This document shows, piece after piece, positions 25,535 to 33,964 of a stretch of 52,258 bases of DNA. The notes beneath the pieces are model-generated. The model ran no database searches. It worked only from the letters and a program-made list of their open reading frames with translations, and was not told where the DNA came from. The translations under genes and the position numbers were made by a program. Each line of letters starts with the position of its first letter. Position 1 is the first letter of the stretch. Origin of the DNA: Candidatus Hydrogenedentota bacterium (lineage in GTDB: Bacteria > Hydrogenedentota > Hydrogenedentia > Hydrogenedentales > CAILVY01); NCBI GenBank assembly GCA_903837785.1, contig CAILVY010000244.1, positions 1 through 52,258 of the forward strand. Reading direction: 5' to 3'.

Positions 25535-28135
25535 ATGTTTCTCCTGATTGCGGCCACCGCCTGCCTTCTGGCGCAAGCGCCACAAGAATCGCTGCCTTTT
25601 GGGCCGGAAACCTTCAACGCAAACGAGGGGTGCCACTGGCGGCTACAGGACATGCCCGGGCTGCGGATGAATGATGCGTTCATTGCGGGACCCGCGCCGG
25701 GACAGGACCGCGGGGCCTGGCTGGAGGCGCTGCAACGCTATCGCGATCTTACCCGCACGGGCCGCGGCGCTCCGTGTGTCGTGATGGAATTCGACGGCGT
25801 GCGCGCCTGGCTCCGCCTGGACAACCTGCTGGCCAAGGCTCTGGCGTTGGCGCCCGGCGATCTGTTCCAGGTCCGTGTCGAGGCGCGCTGGCTTGAAGGC
25901 AACAATGAATTATGCATCGCCCTTGATGAGATAGACGCCGTGAACGGCGTGTGGGCCGGTTGGAGCGGCGTGAAGGCGACGCTGTCCATCCCGGAGGACG
26001 GCCACTGGCATTGGATTGAGGCGGCACTGCAGGCGCCCGCATTGTCAAAAGTAGAGCACGCGTGGCGCCCCATCGTTGGCATGGACGGCACGCACAACGC
26101 CGCGAAGGGGAAGCTGGAAATCCGTTCGGTGCAATTCCGCGTGGCGGATGAACCGCGCAACGCGAGACTGGTGCACGCCGCGGCACAGGTTTGGCCAGCC
26201 GGACTCGATCGCAGCAATTACGAGCGCGAGGATCTGAAGTGGGCGTCAGGGATCTTCGCCTGTCATTTCACGTTTCTCTATGATCGCTCCCTCTATGATC
26301 CGGACAAGGGCTACAACCTCGATGCGTTTCTGGAGGACGGCCAACGCGCCTTTGGCGGATATGATGCGGTGTTGCTGTGGCAAGCTTATCCGCGCATCGG
26401 ATTGGATCAGCGAAATCAGTTCGATTTCTATCGGGATATGCCCGGCGGACTCGAAGGCTTGCGCCAGGTCACCGCGCAGTTTCATCGTCGCGGGGTGCGG
26501 GTCTTCATTGACTACAATCCATGGGATCAGTGCACGCAACGTACGGGCAAACGCGACGAGGAGGCGCTTGCTGCGCTCGTGTCCGCTATCGATGCGGATG
26601 GCATCTTCCTCGATACGATGATCGCGGCAAGCAAGACGCTGCGGAGCACTCTGGACGCCGCGAGGCCCGGCGTGGTCTTTGCCCCGGAAGGGCATCCCGC
26701 CATCGGCCAGTTGTCGCTGTGCAACGCGTCGTGGGCGCAAGGACTCCAGGACCCGAACCCGCCGGGGCTGCTGCATCTGAAGTGGATCGAGCCCCGGCAC
26801 ATGCAGCATCAGATCCGCCGCTGGGATCCGGATCATCATGAGGAGATCGAGACCGCATTCTTCAATGGCAGCGGCATCCTGATTTGGGAGAACGTCTTTG
26901 GCACGTACAATCCCTGGACCGCCCGGGACCGCGGCTACTGGCGGCACGCCTCGGCCATTCTCCGCACGTTTCCGGACTTGTTTACGAGCGAAGACTGGGA
27001 TCCCTTCTCCCCCACACTGTGCGCACACCTCCAGGCACATCGCTGGCCGGGCAAGGATGTCACGCTCTACACGCTGCGGAATACGGGGGCGCCCCTCCAG
27101 GATGCGGCGCTGCTTGAGATTCCGAAGGGGCCGGGACGCGTCTTCGATCTCTGGAACGGCGTTCCCGCGCGGCTTGAGGGCGCCGGAGCCACTTGGCGCG
27201 TGACGGGTTCCGTGGAACGGCTTGGCTGCATTGCGGTGGCGGCCGAAGAGGACCCGCGCATTGCGGCGTTGTTGCATCGGGGCGGATATGCGGAGGCGGA
27301 AAACGATGCGCGGAATCACGCGGTTTCCACGACGCCGGCCCGCCCGGTTGCATCCACAACGCCCGTTCCGGACGGGCAAGCGCCCGCGGGCATGACACGG
27401 ATTCCGGGCGGGACTGTAAGCATGCATCTCACGCACATGCGGCGGGAATGCGGGTGCTATCCCGACCCCGGCACGCCCGCGGAAAAGGAGCGGGATTTCC
27501 TCTGGGGATCGCCTTTCGAACAGAACCTGACGCACTACTACAGCGCGGAGACGCCCGGCTTCTACGTGGACGAAGCAGAAGTGAGCAATGCGGAATTCAA
27601 ACGTTTCCTGGAAGCAAGCGCGTATCGCCCGAAGCATCCGGAGAACTTCCTGAAACATTGGCCGGACGGGGTGATGCCGCCGGAGATCGCGGAGCTGCCG
27701 GTCGTGTACGTGGATCTTGAAGATGCGCGGGCGTATGCGCGTTGGGCGGGCAAGCGGTTGCCGACGGAACCGGAATGGCACTTCGCTGCACAGGGAAAAG
27801 ACGGGCGAACATGGCCGTGGGGCGCGGCTTTCGACGCGGCGAAGTGCAACAGCTCCGGTGGGCCGATGCCGGTGCGATCGCTCCCCGAAGGACGGAGCCC
27901 CTTCGGTTGTTATCACATGAGCGGGAACGTGTGGGAATGGACGGAGAGCGAACGCGATGACGGGCACACCCGCTTTGCGATCCTCCGCGGCGGCTCCTAT
28001 TTCAAGGCGGAGGGCAGCATCTGGTATTTCGCCGGCGGGCCGCAGCCCTGCGACAGCCATGCAAAATTTCTGCTGATGTGGCCCGGGCTCGATCGCTGCT
28101 CCACACTTGGTTTCCGGTGCGTCAAGGATCTGTGA
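25535..28135 (+). CDS. Secreted glycoside-hydrolase-like protein fused to an FGE/SUMF1 fold
   Basis: 866 residues with a short signal peptide (MFLLIAATACLLAQAP). The middle looks like a TIM-barrel hydrolase: GVRVFIDYNPWDQC, DADGIFLDTMIAA and GVVFAPEGHPAIGQ, with an Asp and a Glu placed like catalytic acids of alpha-galactosidase-type enzymes. From about residue 618 an FGE-sulfatase (SUMF1) domain begins: MTRIPGGTVSM, GFYVDEAEVSNAEFKRFLE, AGKRLPTEPEWHFAA and MSGNVWEWTES, ending TLGFRCVKDL. The paired Cys of true formylglycine-generating enzymes are not seen, so catalysis of that type is unlikely. The AAGGGAAG ribosome binding site supports the start. Confidence 0.78.
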   Translation: MFLLIAATACLLAQAPQESLPFGPETFNANEGCHWRLQDMPGLRMNDAFIAGPAPGQDRGAWLEALQRYRDLTRTGRGAPCVVMEFDGVRAWLRLDNLLAKALALAPGDLFQVRVEARWLEGNNELCIALDEIDAVNGVWAGWSGVKATLSIPEDGHWHWIEAALQAPALSKVEHAWRPIVGMDGTHNAAKGKLEIRSVQFRVADEPRNARLVHAAAQVWPAGLDRSNYEREDLKWASGIFACHFTFLYDRSLYDPDKGYNLDAFLEDGQRAFGGYDAVLLWQAYPRIGLDQRNQFDFYRDMPGGLEGLRQVTAQFHRRGVRVFIDYNPWDQCTQRTGKRDEEALAALVSAIDADGIFLDTMIAASKTLRSTLDAARPGVVFAPEGHPAIGQLSLCNASWAQGLQDPNPPGLLHLKWIEPRHMQHQIRRWDPDHHEEIETAFFNGSGILIWENVFGTYNPWTARDRGYWRHASAILRTFPDLFTSEDWDPFSPTLCAHLQAHRWPGKDVTLYTLRNTGAPLQDAALLEIPKGPGRVFDLWNGVPARLEGAGATWRVTGSVERLGCIAVAAEEDPRIAALLHRGGYAEAENDARNHAVSTTPARPVASTTPVPDGQAPAGMTRIPGGTVSMHLTHMRRECGCYPDPGTPAEKERDFLWGSPFEQNLTHYYSAETPGFYVDEAEVSNAEFKRFLEASAYRPKHPENFLKHWPDGVMPPEIAELPVVYVDLEDARAYARWAGKRLPTEPEWHFAAQGKDGRTWPWGAAFDAAKCNSSGGPMPVRSLPEGRSPFGCYHMSGNVWEWTESERDDGHTRFAILRGGSYFKAEGSIWYFAGGPQPCDSHAKFLLMWPGLDRCSTLGFRCVKDL

Positions 28136-28287
28136 GCTGAAGCTGATCGTTCCGCGGCAAGACCGGCGACGAGATTCTTGATCGGGTCGTGGAGCGCAAC
28201 GCTGCCATCTTCTTGTGACGCGAACAGATGCTGCGCCGGATGTCTTCATCGATGCATCCGCGGCCCCGTGGCCGGCCGCGCAATTCG

Positions 28288-28317
28288 TTGCGTGCGCGGC
28301 GACAGCTCGACTATAGT
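28288..28317 (+). promoter_or_regulatory. Probable promoter of the dihaem fusion gene
   Basis: TTGCGT (28288-28293), an 18-base spacer and TATAGT (28312-28317), about 50 bases before the start at 28366. The remaining 28136-28287 contains GC-rich dyads but no recognised element. Confidence 0.5.
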
Positions 28318-28365
28318 TACGGGCGCCCAGTGTGTAATTGGACTCGCCACAGGAGTTGCAGGACG

Positions 28366-31300
28366 ATGAGAAGGAATTTGCACGGACGTCGCTTCCTCAT
28401 CGTGTTGCCGCTTGCGCTGAGTGCGATGCTGAGCGCGGCGCAGATGCCCGAACCCAATCTGGAGGCGCTTCGCCGGGCGGTCACGGATCTCTCAGCGGCT
28501 TACCCGGAGACCTATCTCAAGGGGCCCGCGTATCTGGAGCAGATCTCCGCGATCGAGCAGCGGCTTGCGGCATCCACGACACCGGACGCTTCTCTCCAGG
28601 CGGAGATCGTGTTGCTGCAGCGCGAGGCCCTGATGGCGAATCCGCTCTTGACTTCTATTGACCGGCTCTTGCTCATCAGGCGCGATGCGAAGAGTCCGGC
28701 GCTGGGCCTCCCGCAGAACTGGCAGGGCAATTGCTCGCTTCCGTTGGACCAGTTCGAGAACGAGATCGCAGTACTGTCGCCGATGCGGCCCGAGGGCAGT
28801 CTGGAGACGCTCTTCCGGCCGAAGAAATCCTTGTTCGTGGGCGACATCGATCTGCATTTCGACGGAGACCGCCTGCTGTTCTCCATGCCGGGTTCCCATG
28901 GACGAAGCCAGATTTGGGAACTGCGCACGGACGGGTCCGGCCTGCGCCAGGTGACCCCGGGCGATGAAGATGATGTGGACAATTATGATGCATGCTACCT
29001 TCCCGATGGGCGCATCATTTATGCTTCCACCGCCAATTATCAGGGGGTGCCATGCGTCTTCGGCAGTGACAGCGTGGCCAATCTCTGCATCATGAACGCG
29101 GACGGATCGGGCGTCCGGCAACTGTGTTTCGATCAGGATCATGACTGGTCCGCGGCCGTGCTGAACAACGGCCGGGTGCTCTATACGCGCTGGGAGTACA
29201 CGGACCTGCCGCATTCGAACACCCGGCTGCTCTTCCACATGAATCCGGACGGCACGGAGCAGGTGGAATATTATGGAAGCAATTCCTACTGGCCGACCGC
29301 CGTCATGTTTGCGCGTCCCATTCCGAACCACCCGACCGCGGTCGCCGCCATCATCACGGGACATCACGGCGTGGCCCGGATGGGCGAATTGGCCATCCTC
29401 GATCCCGCGCGGGGCCGCCGCGAGGCGGACGGTGCCGTGCAGCGCATTCCCGGCTACGGGAAGCCTGTCGAGCCCGTGGTCGTGGACAATCTCGCGGACA
29501 ATTCATGGCCGAAATTCCTGCATCCCTATCCCCTGAGCGACAAGTATCTGCTGGCCGCGTGCCAGCCGGGTCCCTCCTCGCTGTGGGGCATCTATCTTGT
29601 CGATGTGTTCGACAATCTGTTGTTGTTACACGAAGAACCAGGTTCTGTCCTCTTCGAGCCCATTCCGCTGCGCGCAACGCCCACGCCCCCGATTATCGCG
29701 GATAAAGTGCGCCTGGACGATACGGAGGCAAGTGTGTATCTTGCCGACGTGTATGCGGGCGTCGGCCTCCGCGGCGTGCCGCGCGGCACAGTCAAATCCC
29801 TGCGGGTGTTTTCGTATGGATTCGCCTATCGCCAGACGGGCGGTTTGCTGGGAACGATTGGCATGGACGGCCCGTGGGACATCAAGCGTATCCTCGGGAC
29901 AGTGCCGGTCGAAGAAGACGGTTCCGCGTTGTTCAAAGTCCCCGCCAACACCCCCATCGCCCTGCAGCCGCTGGACGCGCAGGGACGCGCGCTGCAGCTC
30001 ATGCGGAGCTGGTTCACGGGCATGCCCGGCGAAAACGTCTCCTGCGTGGGTTGCCACGAGCAACAGAATTCGACCCCCCCAAGCAGAACAACGCTGGCGG
30101 CCCGGCGCCCTGCGAACCGGATCACTCCGTGGCGCGGCCCGGCCCGGGGATTCGGTTTTGCGCGCGAAGTGCAGCCCGTGCTCGACCACTACTGTGTGTC
30201 GTGCCACGACGGAAGCGCGAAGGAGCGGCCCGATCTCCGAGGAAGCGAGTACATCAAGGACTGGAAGAGCGCGTTCCCCGGCAGCGGCTCGCCAGAGGTG
30301 GCCGGCAAATTCTCCGTGGCCTATGCCGCGCTCCATCGCTTCGTGCGGCGTCCCGGCATCGAGAGCGACTATCACCTGCTTGCGCCCATGGAATTCCACG
30401 CCAGCACGACCGAGCTGTTCCAACTCCTGGAGAAGGGCCATCACGGCGTTGTTCTGGACGAGGAGGCCTGGGATCGCCTGACGACCTGGATTGACCTCAA
30501 CGCGCCGTTCCACGCGCGATGGACGGATATGGTTGGCGGCAAGATTCAGAAAACGGCAGACCGCCGTCGCGAACTCATGAGGAAGTATGCGAAGGTCGAT
30601 GTGGACCACGAGGCGATCGCGGAAACGGAGTTTCATCTGCCGCCGGCCGTCCTGCAAGCGGAGCCTGTTCCGGAGCCGGCTGCCGCTTCAGCGCCCGGCG
30701 CGCAACCGGCGGCGCCCAGCGGCGCCACACGTTCCGTGGAACTCGGGAACGGCGTGTCGATGGACTTCGTGCTTGTTCCGGCGGGGGAATGCGCGATGGG
30801 CGGCGAGCGGGAATGCCCTGCCACGCGGATGGCCTTCAAAGAACCTTATTGGCTGGGCGCCTGTGAAGTCACCAATGAGCAATATGCCTGCTTCGACGCG
30901 GAGCATGACAGTGGCGTGGAGCCCATGCATGCGTATCAGTTCGGCATTCGCGGATACGCGGTCAATGCGCCGAAGCAGCCCGTCGTGCGCATTTCATGGA
31001 CGGAGGCAATGGCGTTTTGCCGATGGCTCTCGGAGCGAACGGGCGAGGCGTATTCGTTGCCCAGCGAGGCCCAATGGGAATATGCCTGTCGCGCGGGAAG
31101 CACGGGGCCGTTCTCCTTCGGCGGCTACGATACGGATTTCTCGCCGTATGCGAACTTGGGCGATGCGCGCCTGCGCGAGTTCGCGCGGAACACGTACGTT
31201 CAGGTGAATCTTTTGGAGAATCCCGGACCCTATGACAATTGGGTGCCTCAGGACAGCCGATTCGACGACGGCGCATTTCTTCCGGCGCCGGCCGGGAAGT

Positions 31301-31554
31301 ACGCCGCCAATGCCTGGGGACTGCACGACATGCACGGAAACGTATGGGAATGGACGCGCTCTGCGTATCGTTCTTACCCCTACGACGAGCAGGACGGCCG
31401 CAACGACACGGAGGTTTCCGTGCGGCGCGTGGTGCGTGGAGGTTCGTGGTACGATCGGCCCAAACGCGCGACGGCGGCGTTCCGGCTTGGCTACGATCCG
31501 TGGCAACCCGTATTCAATGTTGGATTCCGGGTGGTCTGCGGCGCAAAACCCTGA
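28366..31554 (+). CDS. Exported dihaem HzsA-like protein fused to an FGE/SUMF1 fold
   Basis: 1062 residues from the ATG at 28366, chosen because it starts a signal peptide (RRFLIVLPLALSAMLSAAQ) behind an AGGA; the open frame from 28228 adds unlikely sequence. Residues ~150-480 form a TolB/PD40-like beta propeller (DLHFDGDRLLFSMPG; SQIWELRTDGSGLRQVTPG). A segment like the hydrazine synthase alpha middle domain follows (EDGSALFKVPANTPIALQPL). Two c-type haem motifs are seen, CVGCH (560-564) and CVSCH (610-614). From ~790 an FGE-sulfatase domain runs to the end (DFVLVPAGECAMGG; LPSEAQWEYACRAGS; HDMHGNVWEWTRS) without the catalytic Cys pair. It is periplasmic by prediction. The haem part suggests electron transfer, not proven hydrazine chemistry. 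Confidence 0.8.
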   Translation: MRRNLHGRRFLIVLPLALSAMLSAAQMPEPNLEALRRAVTDLSAAYPETYLKGPAYLEQISAIEQRLAASTTPDASLQAEIVLLQREALMANPLLTSIDRLLLIRRDAKSPALGLPQNWQGNCSLPLDQFENEIAVLSPMRPEGSLETLFRPKKSLFVGDIDLHFDGDRLLFSMPGSHGRSQIWELRTDGSGLRQVTPGDEDDVDNYDACYLPDGRIIYASTANYQGVPCVFGSDSVANLCIMNADGSGVRQLCFDQDHDWSAAVLNNGRVLYTRWEYTDLPHSNTRLLFHMNPDGTEQVEYYGSNSYWPTAVMFARPIPNHPTAVAAIITGHHGVARMGELAILDPARGRREADGAVQRIPGYGKPVEPVVVDNLADNSWPKFLHPYPLSDKYLLAACQPGPSSLWGIYLVDVFDNLLLLHEEPGSVLFEPIPLRATPTPPIIADKVRLDDTEASVYLADVYAGVGLRGVPRGTVKSLRVFSYGFAYRQTGGLLGTIGMDGPWDIKRILGTVPVEEDGSALFKVPANTPIALQPLDAQGRALQLMRSWFTGMPGENVSCVGCHEQQNSTPPSRTTLAARRPANRITPWRGPARGFGFAREVQPVLDHYCVSCHDGSAKERPDLRGSEYIKDWKSAFPGSGSPEVAGKFSVAYAALHRFVRRPGIESDYHLLAPMEFHASTTELFQLLEKGHHGVVLDEEAWDRLTTWIDLNAPFHARWTDMVGGKIQKTADRRRELMRKYAKVDVDHEAIAETEFHLPPAVLQAEPVPEPAAASAPGAQPAAPSGATRSVELGNGVSMDFVLVPAGECAMGGERECPATRMAFKEPYWLGACEVTNEQYACFDAEHDSGVEPMHAYQFGIRGYAVNAPKQPVVRISWTEAMAFCRWLSERTGEAYSLPSEAQWEYACRAGSTGPFSFGGYDTDFSPYANLGDARLREFARNTYVQVNLLENPGPYDNWVPQDSRFDDGAFLPAPAGKYAANAWGLHDMHGNVWEWTRSAYRSYPYDEQDGRNDTEVSVRRVVRGGSWYDRPKRATAAFRLGYDPWQPVFNVGFRVVCGAKP

Positions 31555-31570
31555 GTGAAGCCGGTTTCTT

Positions 31571-31599
31571 TTGACAAACAGCACCAGATTTCCTATTCT
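31571..31599 (+). promoter_or_regulatory. Near-consensus promoter of the ABC export operon
   Basis: TTGACA (31571-31576, perfect), a 17-base spacer and TATTCT (31594-31599). It lies 48 bases before the first permease start and is the best sigma-70 match noticed in the window. Confidence 0.7.
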
Positions 31600-31646
31600 A
31601 CGGGGCATAAGGGGTGCGAGTTGCGCATCCCGCGCACCGGAAGGCC

Positions 31647-32786
31647 ATGAGTCTCTTTCGCTTCATCATACGCAACGTGTTTCGCAATAAGCGGCGCGCG
31701 ATACTCACCATGTTGAGCATCGCGTTTTCGCTCTTTCTGCTCCTCTTCCTGCTGACGGTCCTCAACGGCCTTCTCAATCCGGTGACTCAGGACGAAGCGG
31801 CGCTCCGGCTGATCGTGCGGCGCAGCACGTCGCTGGCGGAGTTCATGCCGATCGCCTATGGCGACAAGATCCGGGAGCTTCCCGAGGTGGAGCTCGTGAC
31901 CCCCCTCCAGTGGTGCAACTTTTTCTACCGCGATACGAACAACTTCTTCGCCAATTTTGCGGCCGATCCCGAGCATCTCTTCGAGATCTATTCGGAGCAG
32001 AAGGTGTCGCCGGAGGCACTGGCCCGATTCAAGGCGGAGCGGACCGCCGCGATATCGGGCAAGGATCTGATGGACAAGTTCGGCTGGAAAGTGGGCGACA
32101 AGATCACGTTGCTGGGGTCGATCTTCCCGGTGGATCTCGAATTCACGATCGTGGGTGAATACACCTCCGCCGAGTTCCAGAACAGTTTTTACCTGCGTTA
32201 CGACTACCTGAACGAAGCCATGAACAAGCTGAACCAAGTGGGCTGTTTCGCCATCAAGGTGAAAAGCAAGGAAGCCGTCCCCCGCGTCGCCGAGGCCGTG
32301 GATGCGCTGTTCCGCAACTCCCCGTACGAAACCAAGACTGAAACGGAGAAGGCCTTCGTGCTCGGTTTTGTGAGCATGCTCGGGAATGTGAAGAACATCA
32401 TTGCATCGGTCGCGCTCGTGGTCATGTTTACGATGCTCCTGGTGTCCGTCAGCACGATGTCGATGGCCGTCCGGGAACGCCTGCGCGAGGTGGCCATCCT
32501 GCGCGCGATTGGCTATCCGCGGGGCGTGGTGGTGCGGCTGATTCTGGGTGAGGCCTTCTTCATCGCCGGCCTGGGCACGGTGCTGGGAATCGCCATGGCG
32601 GAATCGCTGCGCTTCGTGGATCTGAACAGCGTGAGCAACGGGTTCCTGGACAAGTTCCGTCCCGAGGTGGCGACGTATGCGCTCACGATTGCGGCGGGGG
32701 TCGGGATCGGCCTGATTTCGGGGCTGGTACCCGCGGTCCAGGCCGCCCGCATGAATATCGTCTCGGCCATGCGGAGCATCGAGTAG
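31647..32786 (+). CDS. ABC transporter permease, FtsX/MacB type (first)
   Basis: 379 residues from the ATG at 31647 (MSLFRFIIRNVFRNKRRAIL). The N-terminal helix plus a large external domain resembling MacB_PCD is followed by three C-terminal helices of the FtsX family. The typical coupling motif is MSMAVRERLREVAILRAIGYPRGVV. An open frame from 31614 adds 11 residues without a ribosome binding site. It ends 2 bases before the second permease start, so the two probably form a heterodimer that works with the ATPase at 35324. Confidence 0.9.
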   Translation: MSLFRFIIRNVFRNKRRAILTMLSIAFSLFLLLFLLTVLNGLLNPVTQDEAALRLIVRRSTSLAEFMPIAYGDKIRELPEVELVTPLQWCNFFYRDTNNFFANFAADPEHLFEIYSEQKVSPEALARFKAERTAAISGKDLMDKFGWKVGDKITLLGSIFPVDLEFTIVGEYTSAEFQNSFYLRYDYLNEAMNKLNQVGCFAIKVKSKEAVPRVAEAVDALFRNSPYETKTETEKAFVLGFVSMLGNVKNIIASVALVVMFTMLLVSVSTMSMAVRERLREVAILRAIGYPRGVVVRLILGEAFFIAGLGTVLGIAMAESLRFVDLNSVSNGFLDKFRPEVATYALTIAAGVGIGLISGLVPAVQAARMNIVSAMRSIE

Positions 32787-32788
32787 CC

Positions 32789-33952
32789 ATGCTCATTCCG
32801 CTGAAATACAACCTGCGGCATCTGGTGGCCCGGTGGAAGACAACGCTCGTCGCGGGCGTCACGTTCGGGCTCGTCATCGCCACGTTCATCATCGTCATGT
32901 CGCTGGCGCGGGGCGTCGAACAGGCCCTGACGACCACGGGTAATCCGCTGAATGTCATTATCCTGCGCCCGGGCGTGGAATCGGAAAGCCAGAGCCAGGT
33001 GGCCAAGGACATGTATCAGACGATTCGGAACTACGGGGGGATTGCCAAGGACGAGACCGGCGAACCACTCGCGTCTCCGGAAGTGCTGACGCTGGTGAAC
33101 AAGCCGCGCGCGACGGACGGGAAGGCGAGCAATGTACAAATCCGCGGCATGCATCCCCTGAGCCTAAAGATACACCCGGCGCTCCGCCTTGTTTCGGGGC
33201 GCATGTTCACCCCGGGTCTCCGCGAGGCCGTCGTTTCCAAGCGCATCGCGGAGCGCTTCCAGGGCTTGAAACTCGGGGAGCGCACGCGCCTCGGCCGCGG
33301 GGAATGGACAATCGTGGGCGTCTTCGACGCACAAGGCACGGCATTCGACTCCGAGATCTGGGCGGACTATCAGGAAGTGATGCAGGAATTCGACCGGGAT
33401 GCGTACAGTTCGGTGCTCGTGCGCGCGGTGGATCGCGCGGCCGTCGGCTCGCTCAAGACGCTCGTGGAAGAAGATCGCCGGGTCAAGCTTACGGCCAAGA
33501 GCGAGCAGTTGTACTACGAGGAGCAGACGAAGACGGCCAAACCCATCAAGGCCTTCGCTGTCTTCCTGGCGGCGATTATGGCCGTGGGCGCGAGTTTCGC
33601 CGGCATGAACACGATGTACTCGCGCGTGGCCAATCGCTCGCGGGAAATCGGCACGTTGCGCGTGCTGGGATTCACGCCGATGGCGGTGCTCGCGTCGTTC
33701 CTGATTGAATCCGTGCTGCTGGCATTATGCGGGGGCATAGTCGGATGCCTGCTCGCGCTGCCGATCAACGGCCTGGCGACGGGCACGACGAACTTCGCCA
33801 CGTTCAGCGAAGTCGTGTTTTACTTCGCGATCACCCCCGGCCTGATGCTGCAGGGCATGGCGTTTGCCGTGGCGATGGGCCTCGCGGGCGGTTTCTTCCC
33901 CGCTTGGGCGGCATCGCGCCAGACGGCACTGACCGCATTGAGACAACTCTGA
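32789..33952 (+). CDS. ABC transporter permease, FtsX/MacB type (second)
   Basis: 387 residues with the same layout as its neighbour: N-terminal helix (LVAGVTFGLVIATFIIVMSL), an external domain of ~220 residues and three C-terminal helices. The FtsX-type motif reads YSRVANRSREIGTLRVLGFT. The sequence diverges from the first permease, so this is an old paralogue pair and not a recent duplication. It is followed after 12 bases by the membrane-fusion gene. Confidence 0.9.
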   Translation: MLIPLKYNLRHLVARWKTTLVAGVTFGLVIATFIIVMSLARGVEQALTTTGNPLNVIILRPGVESESQSQVAKDMYQTIRNYGGIAKDETGEPLASPEVLTLVNKPRATDGKASNVQIRGMHPLSLKIHPALRLVSGRMFTPGLREAVVSKRIAERFQGLKLGERTRLGRGEWTIVGVFDAQGTAFDSEIWADYQEVMQEFDRDAYSSVLVRAVDRAAVGSLKTLVEEDRRVKLTAKSEQLYYEEQTKTAKPIKAFAVFLAAIMAVGASFAGMNTMYSRVANRSREIGTLRVLGFTPMAVLASFLIESVLLALCGGIVGCLLALPINGLATGTTNFATFSEVVFYFAITPGLMLQGMAFAVAMGLAGGFFPAWAASRQTALTALRQL

Positions 33953-33964
33953 GAGACGGGTTCC

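Noticed and set aside
26246-28249. 667-codon minus-strand frame
   Set aside because: Antisense to the hydrolase/FGE fusion, with Arg/Pro/His-rich composition and no motif.
28366-31554. Anammox hydrazine synthase
   Set aside because: Only an alpha-like segment with two haem motifs is seen; no beta/gamma subunits or hydrazine dehydrogenase are present, and the C-terminus is an FGE fold.
25535-31554. Formylglycine-generating enzyme with sulfatase activation role
   Set aside because: The catalytic Cys pair of FGE is not seen in either SUMF1 domain and no sulfatase gene is nearby.
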